From NCBI RefSeq assembly GCF_017310035.1, contig NZ_CP022296.1:186001-250000 (forward strand): a DNA stretch of 64,000 nucleotides, read 5' to 3'. The notes beneath the pieces were generated by a model. That model ran no database searches, was not told the origin of the DNA, and saw only the letters and a program-made list of their open reading frames with translations. The position numbers and the translations under genes were made by a program. Below, piece after piece: positions 55,384 through 64,000 of the stretch (its first letter is position 1; each line of letters starts with the position of its first letter). Source of the DNA: Nocardioides sp. S5. Its GTDB lineage: Bacteria > Actinomycetota > Actinomycetes > Propionibacteriales > Nocardioidaceae.

Positions 55384-56118
55384 TCAGCCCAGCTGGGTGC
55401 CGGCGAGCATGCCGATCGCGTAGGTCACGCCCATCGCGAGCAGGCCGCCCGACACGTTGCGGACCACGGCAGGCAGGCGCGGGCTGTAGCCGATCCGCGC
55501 GCTGACGAAGCCGGTCAGCGCGAGCGCGGCCACGACGCTGAGCACCGTCACGAGGATGCGTACGCCGTCGGGCACGAAGGCCACGATCAGCAGCGGCAGC
55601 AGCGCACCGATCGTGAACGCGATCATCGAGGCCCAGGCCGCGTGCCACGGGTTGGTGAGGTTGTCGGGGTCGATGCCGAACTCGATGTCGGCGTGGGCGC
55701 GCAGCGCGTCCTTCTCGGTCAGCTCCGCGGCGACGCGCTCGGCGGTCGCGCGCGAGAGTCCCTTGTCCTGGTACATCCGGGCCAGCTCGGACTGCTCGGT
55801 CTCCGGCATCCGCTCGAGCTCGCGCGCCTCGAGGGCGAGGAGCGCCTTCTCGGAGTCCCGCTGGGTGCTCACCGAGACGTACTCCCCGGTGCCCATGCTC
55901 AGCGCGCCCGCCGTCAGGGCGGCGATGCCCGCGATCACGATCGCGCCGCTGTCGTCGGTGGCGCCCGCGACGCCCATCACGACCCCGGCGGTCGACACGA
56001 TGCCGTCGTTGGCGCCCAGCACCGCGGCACGCAGCCAGTTCAGCCGCGCGCCGACGTCGTCGCCCATGTCGTCGTGGAAGTGCTGCGGCTCTTCGTCGGT
56101 TCCGATCTCGAGGCTCAC
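55384..56118 (-). CDS. VIT1/CCC1-family iron/manganese transporter
   Basis: 244 aa from GTG 56118. NWLRAAVLGANDGIVSTAGV and VMGVAGATDDSGAIVIAG (helix 1), GALSMGTGEYVSVSTQRDSE (helix 2 with the conserved metal-path Glu) and a cytoplasmic metal-binding domain rich in Glu (ALEARELERMPETEQSELAR), then three C-terminal helices. Exports Fe2+ or Mn2+ from the cytosol in other organisms. Complete; no operon partner. Confidence 0.9.
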   Translation of the reverse strand: MSLEIGTDEEPQHFHDDMGDDVGARLNWLRAAVLGANDGIVSTAGVVMGVAGATDDSGAIVIAGIAALTAGALSMGTGEYVSVSTQRDSEKALLALEARELERMPETEQSELARMYQDKGLSRATAERVAAELTEKDALRAHADIEFGIDPDNLTNPWHAAWASMIAFTIGALLPLLIVAFVPDGVRILVTVLSVVAALALTGFVSARIGYSPRLPAVVRNVSGGLLAMGVTYAIGMLAGTQLG

Positions 56119-56182
56119 GTCTACGATCCTCGCCCCGCGACCGGGGCCGCGCAACGAAGGTGAGGCTGTGCTCAGAGGCCCC

Positions 56183-57328
56183 CTACAAGCCGAGGTCGCG
56201 CCCGATCAGCATCTTCATGATCTCGTTGGAGCCGGCCCAGATCTTCGTCACCCGGGCGTCGCGCCAGGCGCGGGCCACGCGGTACTCGTTCATGTAGCCG
56301 TAGCCGCCGTGGACCTGCACGCAGTGGTCGAGGACGTCGTTCTGCACCTGCGAGGTCCACCACTTCGCCTTCGCGGCGTCGACCGGCGTCAGCTCCTGCT
56401 TGGTGTGCGCGAGGACGCACTGGTCCACGAAGGCCTGGGTGACGTCGACGCGGGTGACGAGGTCGGCCAGCAGGAACTGGGTGTTCTGGAAGGAGCCGAT
56501 CGGCTGGCCGAAGGCCTGGCGGTCCTTGGCGTACTGGACGGTCTCCTCGAGGATCTGCTTGGCGTGGGCGAGGTTGGTGATCGCCGAGCCGAGGCGTTCC
56601 TGCGGCAGGAACTGCATCATCGAGATGAAGCCGGTGTCGAGCGGGCCGACCAGGTCGTCGTTGCTCACGCGCACGTTGTCGAAGGCGAGCTCGGCGGTGT
56701 CGGACTCGTCCTGCCCGACCTTGTCGAGGACCCGGCCGACGCTGAAGCCCTCCAGCGTGGTGTCGACGGCGAACAGCGAGATGCCCTTGGCCTTCTTCTC
56801 CGGGCTGGTGCGCGCCGCGACGAGCACGATGTCGGCCGAGCCGCCGTTGGTGATGAAGGTCTTCGACCCGTTGAGGATCCAGTCGTCCCCGTCGCGGACG
56901 GCCGTGGTCTTGAGGTTGGCCAGGTCGGAGCCGCCGCCGGGCTCGGTCATGCCGATGGCGGTGACGATCTCGCCCGACGCACAGCCGGGCAGCCAGCGTG
57001 CCTTCTGCTCGTCGTTGGTGAGGTGCACCAGGTAGGGGACGGTGATGTCGGCGTGGATGCCCACGCAGCTCGGCAGGGTCATGTTGACCTTGGCGAGCTC
57101 CTCGGTGAGCACCGCGTTGAAGCGGTAGTCGCCGGCCTCGGAGCCTCCGAACTCGTCGGGGATCTCCAGGCCCAGGAACCCCTGCTTGCCCGCCGCGGTC
57201 CAGAAGGCGCGGTCCAGGCCGTGGTTGTCGGCGTACGCCTCCAGGTACGGGGCGACCTCGCGGTCCAGGAACTGCTTGACCGAGGCGCGGAAGGCCTCGT
57301 GGTCCTCGTCGTAGATCTCACGCTTCAT
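56183..57328 (-). CDS. Acyl-CoA dehydrogenase
   Basis: 381 aa FAD enzyme introducing the alpha-beta double bond in acyl-CoA. IGMTEPGGGSDLANLKTTAV (FAD/substrate block), FITNGGSADIVLVAARTSPE, QAFGQPIGSFQNTQFLLADL and CVQVHGGYGYMNEYRVARAW. At the MCAD catalytic position (xxEG before T) this protein has IWAGSNEIMK with Ala, so the base is more likely the Glu of QFLPQERLGSA, as in long-chain and isovaleryl-CoA dehydrogenases. Chain-length preference unknown. Stands alone. Confidence 0.9.
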   Translation of the reverse strand: MKREIYDEDHEAFRASVKQFLDREVAPYLEAYADNHGLDRAFWTAAGKQGFLGLEIPDEFGGSEAGDYRFNAVLTEELAKVNMTLPSCVGIHADITVPYLVHLTNDEQKARWLPGCASGEIVTAIGMTEPGGGSDLANLKTTAVRDGDDWILNGSKTFITNGGSADIVLVAARTSPEKKAKGISLFAVDTTLEGFSVGRVLDKVGQDESDTAELAFDNVRVSNDDLVGPLDTGFISMMQFLPQERLGSAITNLAHAKQILEETVQYAKDRQAFGQPIGSFQNTQFLLADLVTRVDVTQAFVDQCVLAHTKQELTPVDAAKAKWWTSQVQNDVLDHCVQVHGGYGYMNEYRVARAWRDARVTKIWAGSNEIMKMLIGRDLGL

Positions 57329-57443
57329 GCGGCCTATGTTACCCGCGGGTCACCTGAGCCACCGAACATCCCGACTTGCTGCCGGAGGAGCCACCACGCG
57401 CGTAACGTCGCCTCCAGTGGCTCTGAGGGAGCGGGAGCAGCAC

Positions 57444-59216
57444 GTGAGCGAAGACAGCGGGGCATTCGTACGCCCGCGAGGACGCGCCTGGGGCAACGAC
57501 GCCCAGCGCGCGGTCCTGCACGCCGTCGCGGAGGACATCGCCACCCGCGCCGCCCACAAGGTCGTGGCGATCGAGGCGCTCCGCTCCGACGGCTACCTCG
57601 AGTTCGTCGCGATCGCCGGGGACGATGCCGCTCGCGACAAGATGCTCGGCAAGGCGTCCCCCCTCGAGCTCAACCACATCCATCACCTCGGCGACGAGAT
57701 GGCTGGTTGGCGCCACATCCCGAGCGAGCGGCTCGACGGGGAGACGCGGGCGTGGCTGGACGAGTACGGCCACAAGCCCGACGTGCCCGCGTCCGACCTG
57801 CCCGACGGGTGGGACCCCGACGACCAGCTGGTGCGGATGCTCCTCAACGAGGACGGCGAGCTGCGCGGCATGCTCTACCTCGACGAGCCCCTGTCCGGCC
57901 TGCGACCGACGCCCGAGAGCGTCGCGGAGATCAACGCCGGGGCGGGCGTGCTCTTCGAGGCCGTGATCAGCATCGTCGAGCGCGAGCTCTACGGCGAGCA
58001 GGTGCGCATGGTCACGCAGGCGCGGCGCGCCATCGAGAGCGTACGACCGGGGCTGGGCGAGGAGGAGCTCCTCGCAGCGCTGTCGGAGGCGATGGTGGAC
58101 GCGATGGACGTCGCGACCGTCGACGTGATCTCGGAGTCCACCGTCATCGCCGAGCTCGAGGCCGACCGCGGCGAGGTGACCGAGCTGATGCGGCGCCAGT
58201 GGCGCCGGCGCGGGCACGTCGTCGTCGAGCGCCAGCGGACGTGGAGCATGCAGGAGGAGTCCATCGAGACCCCGCCCTCGCTCACCCGGCTCCTCGACAC
58301 CCACGGGCTCGGGTCGGGGTTGCTGGTGCCCATCGGCGCCGGCGACGACTACCTCGGCACCCTGGCGATGGGCCGCGCGCCCGACGCGCCGCGGTGGATC
58401 GCCTCCGAGATCATGGCCGCCAGCGTCGTGGCCTCCGACATCGCCCGGATGCTGCTCGAGGCGCGACTGGTGGAGCGCGAGCGCGCCCTCAACGCCGAGC
58501 TCCGCGCCACCAACGACTACCGCCGCGACATGGTCATGACGCTGGCCCACGAGCTGCGCAACCCGGTGAGCGTGCTGTGGACCAACCTGGAGCTGCTGTC
58601 CCTGGAGCCGGACGACGACGAGCGCGACGAGTCGGTGCAGGCGATGGACCGCGCCGCCCGGCGGATCGAGGACATGATCGAGGACCTGATGGCGCTCGCC
58701 ACCGTCAGCGACCCCGAGCGGCCCACCTCGCCGGCGCCGGTGGACCTCTCCGCGCTGGTGGGCGAGAGCTGCCAGTTCCTCGCGCCGACGGCGGCCCTCG
58801 GCGGTCTGGAGATGCACGCCGACGTCACCGAGGGCCTCGTCGTCGAGGGCGAGCTCGCGGGCCTGCAGCGCCTGGTGACCAACCTGCTCTCCAACGCCCT
58901 GAAGTACACCGCCGCGGGCGGCCGGGTCGACGTACGCCTGGCGCCGGAGGTCGTCGACGGGCGCGACGGCGTACGCCTCACGTGCGCGGACACCGGGATC
59001 GGCATCGCCGCCGCTGAGCTCGGCGACGTCTTCACCCCCTTCTTCCGCTCCGCCCGGCCCGAGGCGCGCCGGCGACCCGGCACCGGGCTGGGCCTGGCGA
59101 TCACCGAGCGGGTGGTCACCGGCCACCACGGCACCGTCGAGGTCGAGTCGGTGCTGGGTGAGGGCACCACCTTCGCGGTGTGGCTCCCGGCGGAAGCCGG
59201 CCGGCGCGAGCGGTGA
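57444..59216 (+). CDS. Sensor histidine kinase, soluble
   Basis: 590 aa from GTG 57444 with GGGAG upstream (GTG 57417 also possible). No transmembrane helix, so cytosolic. Two GAF-like sensor segments (residues about 20-190 and 200-350), a coiled linker (LLEARLVERERALNAELRAT), the HisKA box TLAHELRNPVSVL with His369, and an HATPase_c domain with N (LVTNLLSNALKYTAAGG), G1 (CADTGIGIAAAEL) and G2 (RRPGTGLGLAI) boxes. No response-regulator gene adjacent. Paralogous to the next gene. Confidence 0.9.
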   Translation: MSEDSGAFVRPRGRAWGNDAQRAVLHAVAEDIATRAAHKVVAIEALRSDGYLEFVAIAGDDAARDKMLGKASPLELNHIHHLGDEMAGWRHIPSERLDGETRAWLDEYGHKPDVPASDLPDGWDPDDQLVRMLLNEDGELRGMLYLDEPLSGLRPTPESVAEINAGAGVLFEAVISIVERELYGEQVRMVTQARRAIESVRPGLGEEELLAALSEAMVDAMDVATVDVISESTVIAELEADRGEVTELMRRQWRRRGHVVVERQRTWSMQEESIETPPSLTRLLDTHGLGSGLLVPIGAGDDYLGTLAMGRAPDAPRWIASEIMAASVVASDIARMLLEARLVERERALNAELRATNDYRRDMVMTLAHELRNPVSVLWTNLELLSLEPDDDERDESVQAMDRAARRIEDMIEDLMALATVSDPERPTSPAPVDLSALVGESCQFLAPTAALGGLEMHADVTEGLVVEGELAGLQRLVTNLLSNALKYTAAGGRVDVRLAPEVVDGRDGVRLTCADTGIGIAAAELGDVFTPFFRSARPEARRRPGTGLGLAITERVVTGHHGTVEVESVLGEGTTFAVWLPAEAGRRER

Positions 59217-59330
59217 GCCACTGCCGTCATCGACCGATGTCGGGCACCGAAGGTCAAGACTTGGGAAAAAGTCCCGGAGTCACCATCGCGCGCCTACCAT
59301 CCCCATGGCGGGTGGGAGGACGAGTGCGGC

Positions 59331-61175
59331 ATGGAAAAGGGTGGGTCGGGTGAGCGCAGGACGCGCGACCTGAGCTGGGGCGACGCGCGTGCGCGAGCGC
59401 TGATGCACGCCCTCGCCCGCGACGCCGCCACCCGCGCCGGCTTCCGTGTGTGCGCCATCGAGGTCGTCCGCCCCAAGGGCCTGCTGGAGTTCGTCGCCAT
59501 CTACGGCGACATGACCAACGCCGAGGAGCGCCTCGGCACGGCCTCCCGGCTCTCGGACATGCAGGGCGTCTTCACGGACGGGGAGGCCTTCGGCAACTTC
59601 CTGTGGATCCCCGACGAGCTCCTCTCCGACGCGACCCGCGACCGCATCGACGGCGTGGTCGTCGTCCCCGACATCCCCACCACGGGCGAGCCGGACGACT
59701 GGCACCCGATGGACATGCTCGTCGCGCAGATCGCCGACGAGCGCGGGGACCTGCGCGCGCTGCTCTACCTGGACGTCCCGAACGACCTGAAGCGTCCCGA
59801 CAAGGCCCGCCTGCTCGAGATCTCCGACGAGCTGGCGATGACGCTGCGCTCCGTGGTGACGCTCGTGGAGCGCGAGGAGTACGCCGACCACATGCGCGTC
59901 ATCCGCGCCACCCGCCGCCTCGCCCGTTCCAACCCCGCCCGCCACGACGTCGGCCACCTGCTGCGCGAGGCGCGCTCGACGCTGCTCGGCGCGCTGTCGG
60001 TCGACGAGCTGGAGATCCACGTCTTCATCGAGCCGGACGCCGAGACGCCTGACAGCCTGGGCCTGCAGATCGCCCCCGACGTGCGCCGTGCGCTCGACGA
60101 GGCGGCCGCGCGGGCGTGGGCCGAGCAGCGCGTGCTGATCATCGAGGCCGGTCACGTCTGGGGTGACCCCGAGCTCGACACCTCGCACGCCGACTGGTTC
60201 ACCGACGCCCTGCGCACCGCCGGCTTCGAGGCCGTCGTCGTCGCGCCGGTCGGCGTCGACGACCAGGTGCTGGGCATGCTGATGTGCGCGCGCCGCACCG
60301 GGTCGCGGCGCTGGACCGACGGCGAGGGCGTCGCCGCGCTCGAGCTCGGTCACGACCTGGGCCGCGCAATCGCCAACGCGCACGCCACCCAGCGCGAACG
60401 CCGGCTGCTGACCGAGCTGCGCGAGCTCGAGGAGTCGCGCCACCGGTTCCTGCGCGAGCTCACCCACGAGATCAACAACCCGATGACGGTCATCTCCGCC
60501 AACGCCGAGTTCCTCGCCACCAGCGACTTCGTGGACGAGCGCGACCGCCGGCGGGCGCAGGCGATCCTGCGCGGGAGCGAGCGGCTCGGCGACCTGCTGG
60601 AGGGCCTGGCCATGCTGTCGCGGGTCAGCGACCCGCAGCACCCGCCCACGATGCGGCGCATCGACCTGCTGCCGATCGTGGAGGAGACGCTGACCTCGAT
60701 GGCGGCCGTGGCCGAGCGCCGTGGGATCACCCTGCACCTCGTCGGCGACACGCGCGAGGCCATCGTGCTCGCCGACCCGCGCGAGATCGCCAGCGCGATC
60801 ACCAACCTGGTCGACAACGCCGTGAAGTACTCCGACCAGGACGACGAGATCTGGCTCGGGATCGAACGCCGCCACGACGGCGGCCTGTCGTTCGCGTGCA
60901 AGGACGAGGGCATCGGCATCTCCGGGCCCGACCAGGAGAAGCTCTTCACGCCGCTGTTCCGGTCCACCAACGACGAGGCGCTGATGCGTCCCGGCACCGG
61001 GCTGGGCCTGGGCATCGTGCGCGAGATCATGCAGCGCCACGGCGGCACCGTGGAGGTCGAGTCGACGCTCGGGCGCGGCACGGCCGTACGCCTGCACTTC
61101 CGTCCGCTGGCCCCGGACGCCACGCCCCGCACGCCGACGCCGCGGGGCGCGTCGAGCTGGCGCACCGGTGACTAG
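59331..61175 (+). CDS. Sensor histidine kinase, paralogue of the upstream kinase
   Basis: 614 aa from ATG 59331. Same plan as the preceding kinase: the N-terminus matches (LMHALARDAATRAGFRVCAI versus LHAVAEDIATRAAHKVVAIE), with GAF-like regions, coiled linker, H box ELTHEINNPMTVI with His379, N box AITNLVDNAVKYSDQDDE, G1 CKDEGIGISGP and G2 RPGTGLGLGI. Soluble. Tandem duplication is likely. Partner regulator not in the window. Its 3' end overlaps the convergent lipoprotein gene by 4 nt. Confidence 0.9.
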   Translation: MEKGGSGERRTRDLSWGDARARALMHALARDAATRAGFRVCAIEVVRPKGLLEFVAIYGDMTNAEERLGTASRLSDMQGVFTDGEAFGNFLWIPDELLSDATRDRIDGVVVVPDIPTTGEPDDWHPMDMLVAQIADERGDLRALLYLDVPNDLKRPDKARLLEISDELAMTLRSVVTLVEREEYADHMRVIRATRRLARSNPARHDVGHLLREARSTLLGALSVDELEIHVFIEPDAETPDSLGLQIAPDVRRALDEAAARAWAEQRVLIIEAGHVWGDPELDTSHADWFTDALRTAGFEAVVVAPVGVDDQVLGMLMCARRTGSRRWTDGEGVAALELGHDLGRAIANAHATQRERRLLTELRELEESRHRFLRELTHEINNPMTVISANAEFLATSDFVDERDRRRAQAILRGSERLGDLLEGLAMLSRVSDPQHPPTMRRIDLLPIVEETLTSMAAVAERRGITLHLVGDTREAIVLADPREIASAITNLVDNAVKYSDQDDEIWLGIERRHDGGLSFACKDEGIGISGPDQEKLFTPLFRSTNDEALMRPGTGLGLGIVREIMQRHGGTVEVESTLGRGTAVRLHFRPLAPDATPRTPTPRGASSWRTGD

Positions 61176-61948
61176 GGGCGCATGACGTCCTTGTCCTTCG
61201 GGACCTCGACCTCGAACTCCTCGTCGAACTCGGAGAACGCGATCGACCCACCGTCCTGGGTCGAGGTCGACTCGAGGCGTACGACGTGGTGCGGGGCCTC
61301 GCTGCGCACCCAGGCCAGCTCCTCGTGCTGGCCCCCGGGGCTGCCGCTGAGCTGCACGACCTTCTGTCCGTCCTCGCTGGTCTCGTCACCGACGGTGGTC
61401 GGCACGTCCCCGGAGAGGTCGTCGGTGCGGTCCTTGCCCTTCCCCTTCCCCTTCCCCTTGCCCCCGTCGGACTCGTCGTCCTCGACGAGGTCGACGACCT
61501 CGAAGGACTGGAGGAGGTCCTCGAGGTCGCAGAGCCTGCGCATCTCCTGGTCGTCCTCGAAGAGCAACCAGGTCGTGCTCAGCTTCTCGAGGAGGTAGCG
61601 GGGCAGCGGGGTGCTGCTCAACCGGTTGTAGGCGCCGGACTCGCCCTTGAGCCAGACGCGGTCGCCCACCCGGCGGATGTCGATGTTGCTGCCACCGAGG
61701 CGGACCGCCCCGGTGCAGTTGTCCTCCCGGTCGAGCCGGAGGTCGATGAAGACCTGGTTGCCCTTCGAGCGCGCCTGGCCGGTGATGCGCATGCTCTGCA
61801 CGTCCAGCATCGCCTCGCTGGCGGCGGCGACGATCGCGTCGCCGTCCTGCTTGGCGAAGTCGGAGGTCGTGAGGTCGTCGTACACGCTGCACCCGGTCGC
61901 GGCGCACGCGACGGACAGCGCGACGACGATCTTCTGGACCTTGCGCAT
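61172..61948 (-). CDS. Lipoprotein with LppX/LprG-like features
   Basis: 258 aa from ATG 61948 (MRKVQKIVVALSVACAATGC, lipobox ATGC); a frame to 61981 adds residues before the signal. The mature domain (AIVAAASEAMLDVQSMRITG, QARSKGNQVFIDLRLDREDN, GDRVWLKGESGAYNRLSSTP, LEKLSTTWLLFEDDQEM) resembles the LppX/LprG/LolA-like lipoprotein layout. A GKGKGKGKGKD tract, from repeats of CCCTTC on the plus strand, splits the domain. Anchored outside the membrane; cargo unknown. Confidence 0.75.
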   Translation of the reverse strand: MRKVQKIVVALSVACAATGCSVYDDLTTSDFAKQDGDAIVAAASEAMLDVQSMRITGQARSKGNQVFIDLRLDREDNCTGAVRLGGSNIDIRRVGDRVWLKGESGAYNRLSSTPLPRYLLEKLSTTWLLFEDDQEMRRLCDLEDLLQSFEVVDLVEDDESDGGKGKGKGKGKDRTDDLSGDVPTTVGDETSEDGQKVVQLSGSPGGQHEELAWVRSEAPHHVVRLESTSTQDGGSIAFSEFDEEFEVEVPKDKDVMRP

Positions 61949-62031
61949 GACGTCCCCCCTGATGACGAGCCGGTCGATCACATCACGCGGCGGCGTCGGG
62001 CGCAGGCGAACTGGTCAAGTCCGGGGGCACG

Positions 62032-62733
62032 TCAGCCGAGCAGCTCGTCCACCCAGGCGGGGACCAGGCGGGTGGCCGGACCATGACGTGACTGCCCGAA
62101 GTCCGTGGCGGTCGCGCTCGGCTCGAGGTTGAGCTCGAGGGTCGCGCCGCGTGCCCAGTGCACGAAGGCCGCGGCGGGGTAGACGACGCCGGAGGTGCCG
62201 ATGGAGACGAAGAGGTCGCAGTCCCACAGCGCCTGCTCCACCACGTCCATGCCGTAGGGGATCTCGCCGAACCAGACGATGTCGGGCCGCAGTGTCGGCT
62301 CCTCGCAGGTCGGGCACGGCGGCTCGTGGCGCAGCGGCCCGTCCCACCCGTGGCGCGCGTCGCAGGTCGTGCACCACGCCGAGCGCAGCCGCCCGTGGAT
62401 GTGGTGCACCCGTCGCGACCCGGCCCGCTCGTGGAGGTCGTCGACGTTCTGGGTGACGACGAGGAGGTCGTCGCCGAGCGCGTCCTCGAGTCGCACGAGC
62501 GCCTCGTGGGCCGCGTTGGGACGCACCCTCGGGAGCGCCGCGCGCCGCTGGTCGTAGAAGCGCTGCACGAGCCCGGGGTCGTCGGCGTACGCCTCGGGGG
62601 TGGCCACCTGCATCGGGTCGTGGCCCTCCCACAGCCCGCCGGAGTCGCGGAAGGTCGACAGCCCGCTCTCGGCGGAGATGCCGGCACCGGTGAGGACCAC
62701 GACGCGCACGCGTCCATTACTACCAGTCCCCAC
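62032..62733 (-). CDS. cobB: NAD-dependent protein deacylase (sirtuin, CobB type)
   Basis: 233 aa. TGAGISAESGLSTFRD (NAD-binding), VVTQNVDDLHERAG (catalytic His in the following HIHG), two zinc CxxC pairs (WCTTC, PCPTCEE), VWFGEIPYG and SIGTSGVVYPAAA. The Tyr and Arg in FYDQRRA match the pair that recognises succinyl/malonyl lysine in class III sirtuins, so desuccinylase activity is likely. Start may be this ATG or a nearby GTG; it follows the lipoprotein gene by 83 nt without coupling. Confidence 0.9.
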   Translation of the reverse strand: MGTGSNGRVRVVVLTGAGISAESGLSTFRDSGGLWEGHDPMQVATPEAYADDPGLVQRFYDQRRAALPRVRPNAAHEALVRLEDALGDDLLVVTQNVDDLHERAGSRRVHHIHGRLRSAWCTTCDARHGWDGPLRHEPPCPTCEEPTLRPDIVWFGEIPYGMDVVEQALWDCDLFVSIGTSGVVYPAAAFVHWARGATLELNLEPSATATDFGQSRHGPATRLVPAWVDELLG

Positions 62734-62789
62734 CCCTAGGGAGGCGCGAGGTGTGCACCGCGGTCCGGGACTCCGGTAGACAGTCGACC

Positions 62790-63593
62790 ATGACGACCTT
62801 GGGAGGGACGTCGGACGCCGTCGCGTTCGTCGGTGACTGGAGCGGGCCCGTGGTGGCGACCTCGGTGCACGCCGGGCACGAGCTGCGCCCGGACATCGCC
62901 GCGGCGATGGTGCTCGACGAGACCGAGCGGTTCCGCGAGGAGGACCCCCACACCGACCGCATCGCCGCGGTCGTGCCGGACCGGGTGGTGACCACCCGCT
63001 CGCGCTTCGAGGCCGACCTCAACCGGCCGCGGCGCGAGGCGGTCTACCGCCGGCCCGAGGACTGCTGGGGCCTGGAGGTGTGGCGCGACGGCGTGCTGTC
63101 CGACGAGCTCTTCGAGGGCAGCCTCGAGACGTACGACGCCTTCTACGACGCCCTCGCGCCGCGGCTCGACGCGCTGGCCGAGCGGGGTCCGTTCGTGCTC
63201 CTCGACGTGCACTCCTACAACCACCGCCGCGACGGGGCCGACGCCCCACCAGCGCCGTCGTCGGACAACCCCGAGGTCAACGTCGGCACCGGCAGCCTCG
63301 ACCACGACCTCTTCGGTCCGCTGGTGGAGCGCTTCATGGGCGACCTGCGCGACGCCTCGCTCGGTTGCGGTCCGCTCGACGCCCGCGAGAACGTCGCCTT
63401 CGAGGGCCGCAACCTGGCGTGGTGGGTGCACGACCGCTATCCCCGGGTCGGGTGCGTGCTGGCCCTGGAGTTCAAGAAGACCTTCATGGACGAGTGGTCC
63501 GGCGAGCTCGACGAGGCGCGGCTGCGCAACGCGCAGGAGGGCCTCGCGGCCGCGCTGCCCGGTCTCCACGAGGAGCTGGGGAGGCTGCGGTGA
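62790..63593 (+). CDS. N-formylglutamate amidohydrolase-like protein
   Basis: 267 aa from ATG 62790. Contains VVATSVHAGHELRP (metal-binding His), PHTDRIAA, EADLNRPR, FVLLDVHSYNHRRDG and ALEFKKTFMDEW, landmarks of the FGase family. Zinc-dependent amide hydrolase; in this genomic setting the substrate is probably not histidine-pathway formylglutamate. Overlaps the next gene (GTGA), which encodes a DUF1704 protein, a common pairing. Confidence 0.85.
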   Translation: MTTLGGTSDAVAFVGDWSGPVVATSVHAGHELRPDIAAAMVLDETERFREEDPHTDRIAAVVPDRVVTTRSRFEADLNRPRREAVYRRPEDCWGLEVWRDGVLSDELFEGSLETYDAFYDALAPRLDALAERGPFVLLDVHSYNHRRDGADAPPAPSSDNPEVNVGTGSLDHDLFGPLVERFMGDLRDASLGCGPLDARENVAFEGRNLAWWVHDRYPRVGCVLALEFKKTFMDEWSGELDEARLRNAQEGLAAALPGLHEELGRLR

Positions 63594-64000
63594 GCGGTGG
63601 CGACGCCGGGCTGAGCGCCGCCGACCTCGCGGTCGACCACCGCCTCGCGCTGCTGTCGCAGAGCTTCCGCTTCCTCCTCGAGGTCACCCCGGTCGACGCC
63701 GACGACCTGCGCGACGACTTCCTCGAGGGCCGGGACCCCGACCCCGCCTTCACCTACCGCGAGCTCGACACCGACCCCGACGTCGTCCGCGCCGAGCTCG
63801 ACGCGATCGACGTCGGCGAGGTCGAGGACCCGGTGCTGGGCCAGCTGCTGCGCGCCAAGCACCGCGAGATGGAGCTTCAGCTCGACATGCTCGAGGCGCG
63901 CGACACCGACGACTTCCTGCCACTGAGCGTGGAGCTCTACGGCGGGGTGTCGCCCTCGCTGCGCACGCAGGCCGAGACGCTGCTCGCGGGCATCACCCGC
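63590..64000 (+). CDS. DUF1704 (QEGLA-motif) protein, 3' end outside window
   Basis: First 137 residues from GTG 63590, overlapping the preceding stop by 4 nt. LALLSQSFRFLLEVTPVDAD, LGQLLRAKHREMELQLDMLE and FLPLSVELYGGVSPSLRTQA match the start of the flavohemoglobin-expression-modulating (QEGLA motif) DUF1704 family, thought to be metallopeptidase-like. Catalytic motifs would lie beyond the window. Confidence 0.7.
   Translation, partial: MSGGDAGLSAADLAVDHRLALLSQSFRFLLEVTPVDADDLRDDFLEGRDPDPAFTYRELDTDPDVVRAELDAIDVGEVEDPVLGQLLRAKHREMELQLDMLEARDTDDFLPLSVELYGGVSPSLRTQAETLLAGITR

Noticed and set aside
55556..59017. A 1153-codon plus-strand open frame across the VIT1 and acyl-CoA dehydrogenase genes
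   Set aside because: Antisense to two well-supported genes and then in the wrong frame of the kinase; composition is Arg/Ala/Gly-rich without domains.
61437..61462. CCCTTC tandem repeat as a phase-variation tract
   Set aside because: The repeat is in-frame hexanucleotide coding for GlyLys; gain or loss of units would not shift the frame.

Overview
The window is high-GC actinobacterial DNA. GTG and TTG starts, GTGA/ATGA stop-start overlaps and strong third-position GC are common. The gene content (a carbazole-type car operon with Rieske ferredoxin and GR-type reductase, an Rv2482c-Rv2484c-like lipid acyltransferase operon, 13E12/DUF222 HNH proteins, dispersed TGGTCGAG...ATCGAGACCA repeats) points to Nocardioides or a close relative. 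The genus is an inference from gene content; no 16S or other marker is present.

Left part, accessory DNA (1-36.36 kb). At the left edge an IS30-family element sits inside an IS3-family transposase gene, which itself sits in an IS110-family remnant. Next come two minus-strand lower-pathway genes, a 4-hydroxy-2-oxovalerate aldolase (carE-like) and the 3' part of an acylating acetaldehyde dehydrogenase (carF-like) cut by an IS3 element. That IS3 element carries an IS30 insertion and abuts a second, truncated IS3 element. A small membrane protein, a LuxR-type ATPase regulator and an IclR regulator precede a translationally coupled plus-strand operon, carAa-carC-carBa-carBb-carAc-carAd (11.6-16.2 kb). 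It encodes angular dioxygenation of carbazole-type substrates, meta cleavage and hydrolysis. A second IS30 copy, identical over 1488 bp and in the same orientation, lies beyond it, so the upper operon and its regulators lie on a 12,630-bp direct-repeat unit.

From 18.4 to 23.6 kb is a LacI regulator followed by decayed genes (3-hydroxyacyl-CoA dehydrogenase, saccharopine-dehydrogenase-like, ACR3, AraC and rhodanese remnants) and an apparently intact nitrilase/membrane-protein pair. From 24 to 32.3 kb are hypothetical proteins and a minus-strand defence locus: type III Mod, type III Res and an AlbA_2 (Schlafen-like) protein with 4-nt overlaps, next to a small HTH regulator preceded by a striking double dyad operator. 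From 32.5 to 36.1 kb is an unusual two-gene module, a tyrosine-recombinase-like protein lacking most catalytic residues coupled to a large DDE transposase. It ends near the 3' end of a tRNA-Ser(CGA), which looks like the island border.

Right part, core-like DNA (36.4-64 kb). This holds a PlsB-like/HAD-PlsC/WS-DGAT operon, a DUF2254 protein, the GNAT-tadA-TadA-associated operon, upp, a DUF222-HNH gene, HU, pntAB transhydrogenase, a MalEFG-type sugar importer (no ATPase gene) with a divergent LacI repressor, a VIT1/CCC1 transporter, an acyl-CoA dehydrogenase, two paralogous histidine kinases, lipoproteins, a sirtuin, an N-formylglutamate-amidohydrolase-like protein and the start of a DUF1704 gene.

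The strongest candidates for something new are the recombinase-like/DDE pair at the tRNA, the AlbA_2 third gene of the type III R-M operon with the dyad operator beside it, and repeated insertion of IS30 elements at one conserved motif of IS3 transposase genes.
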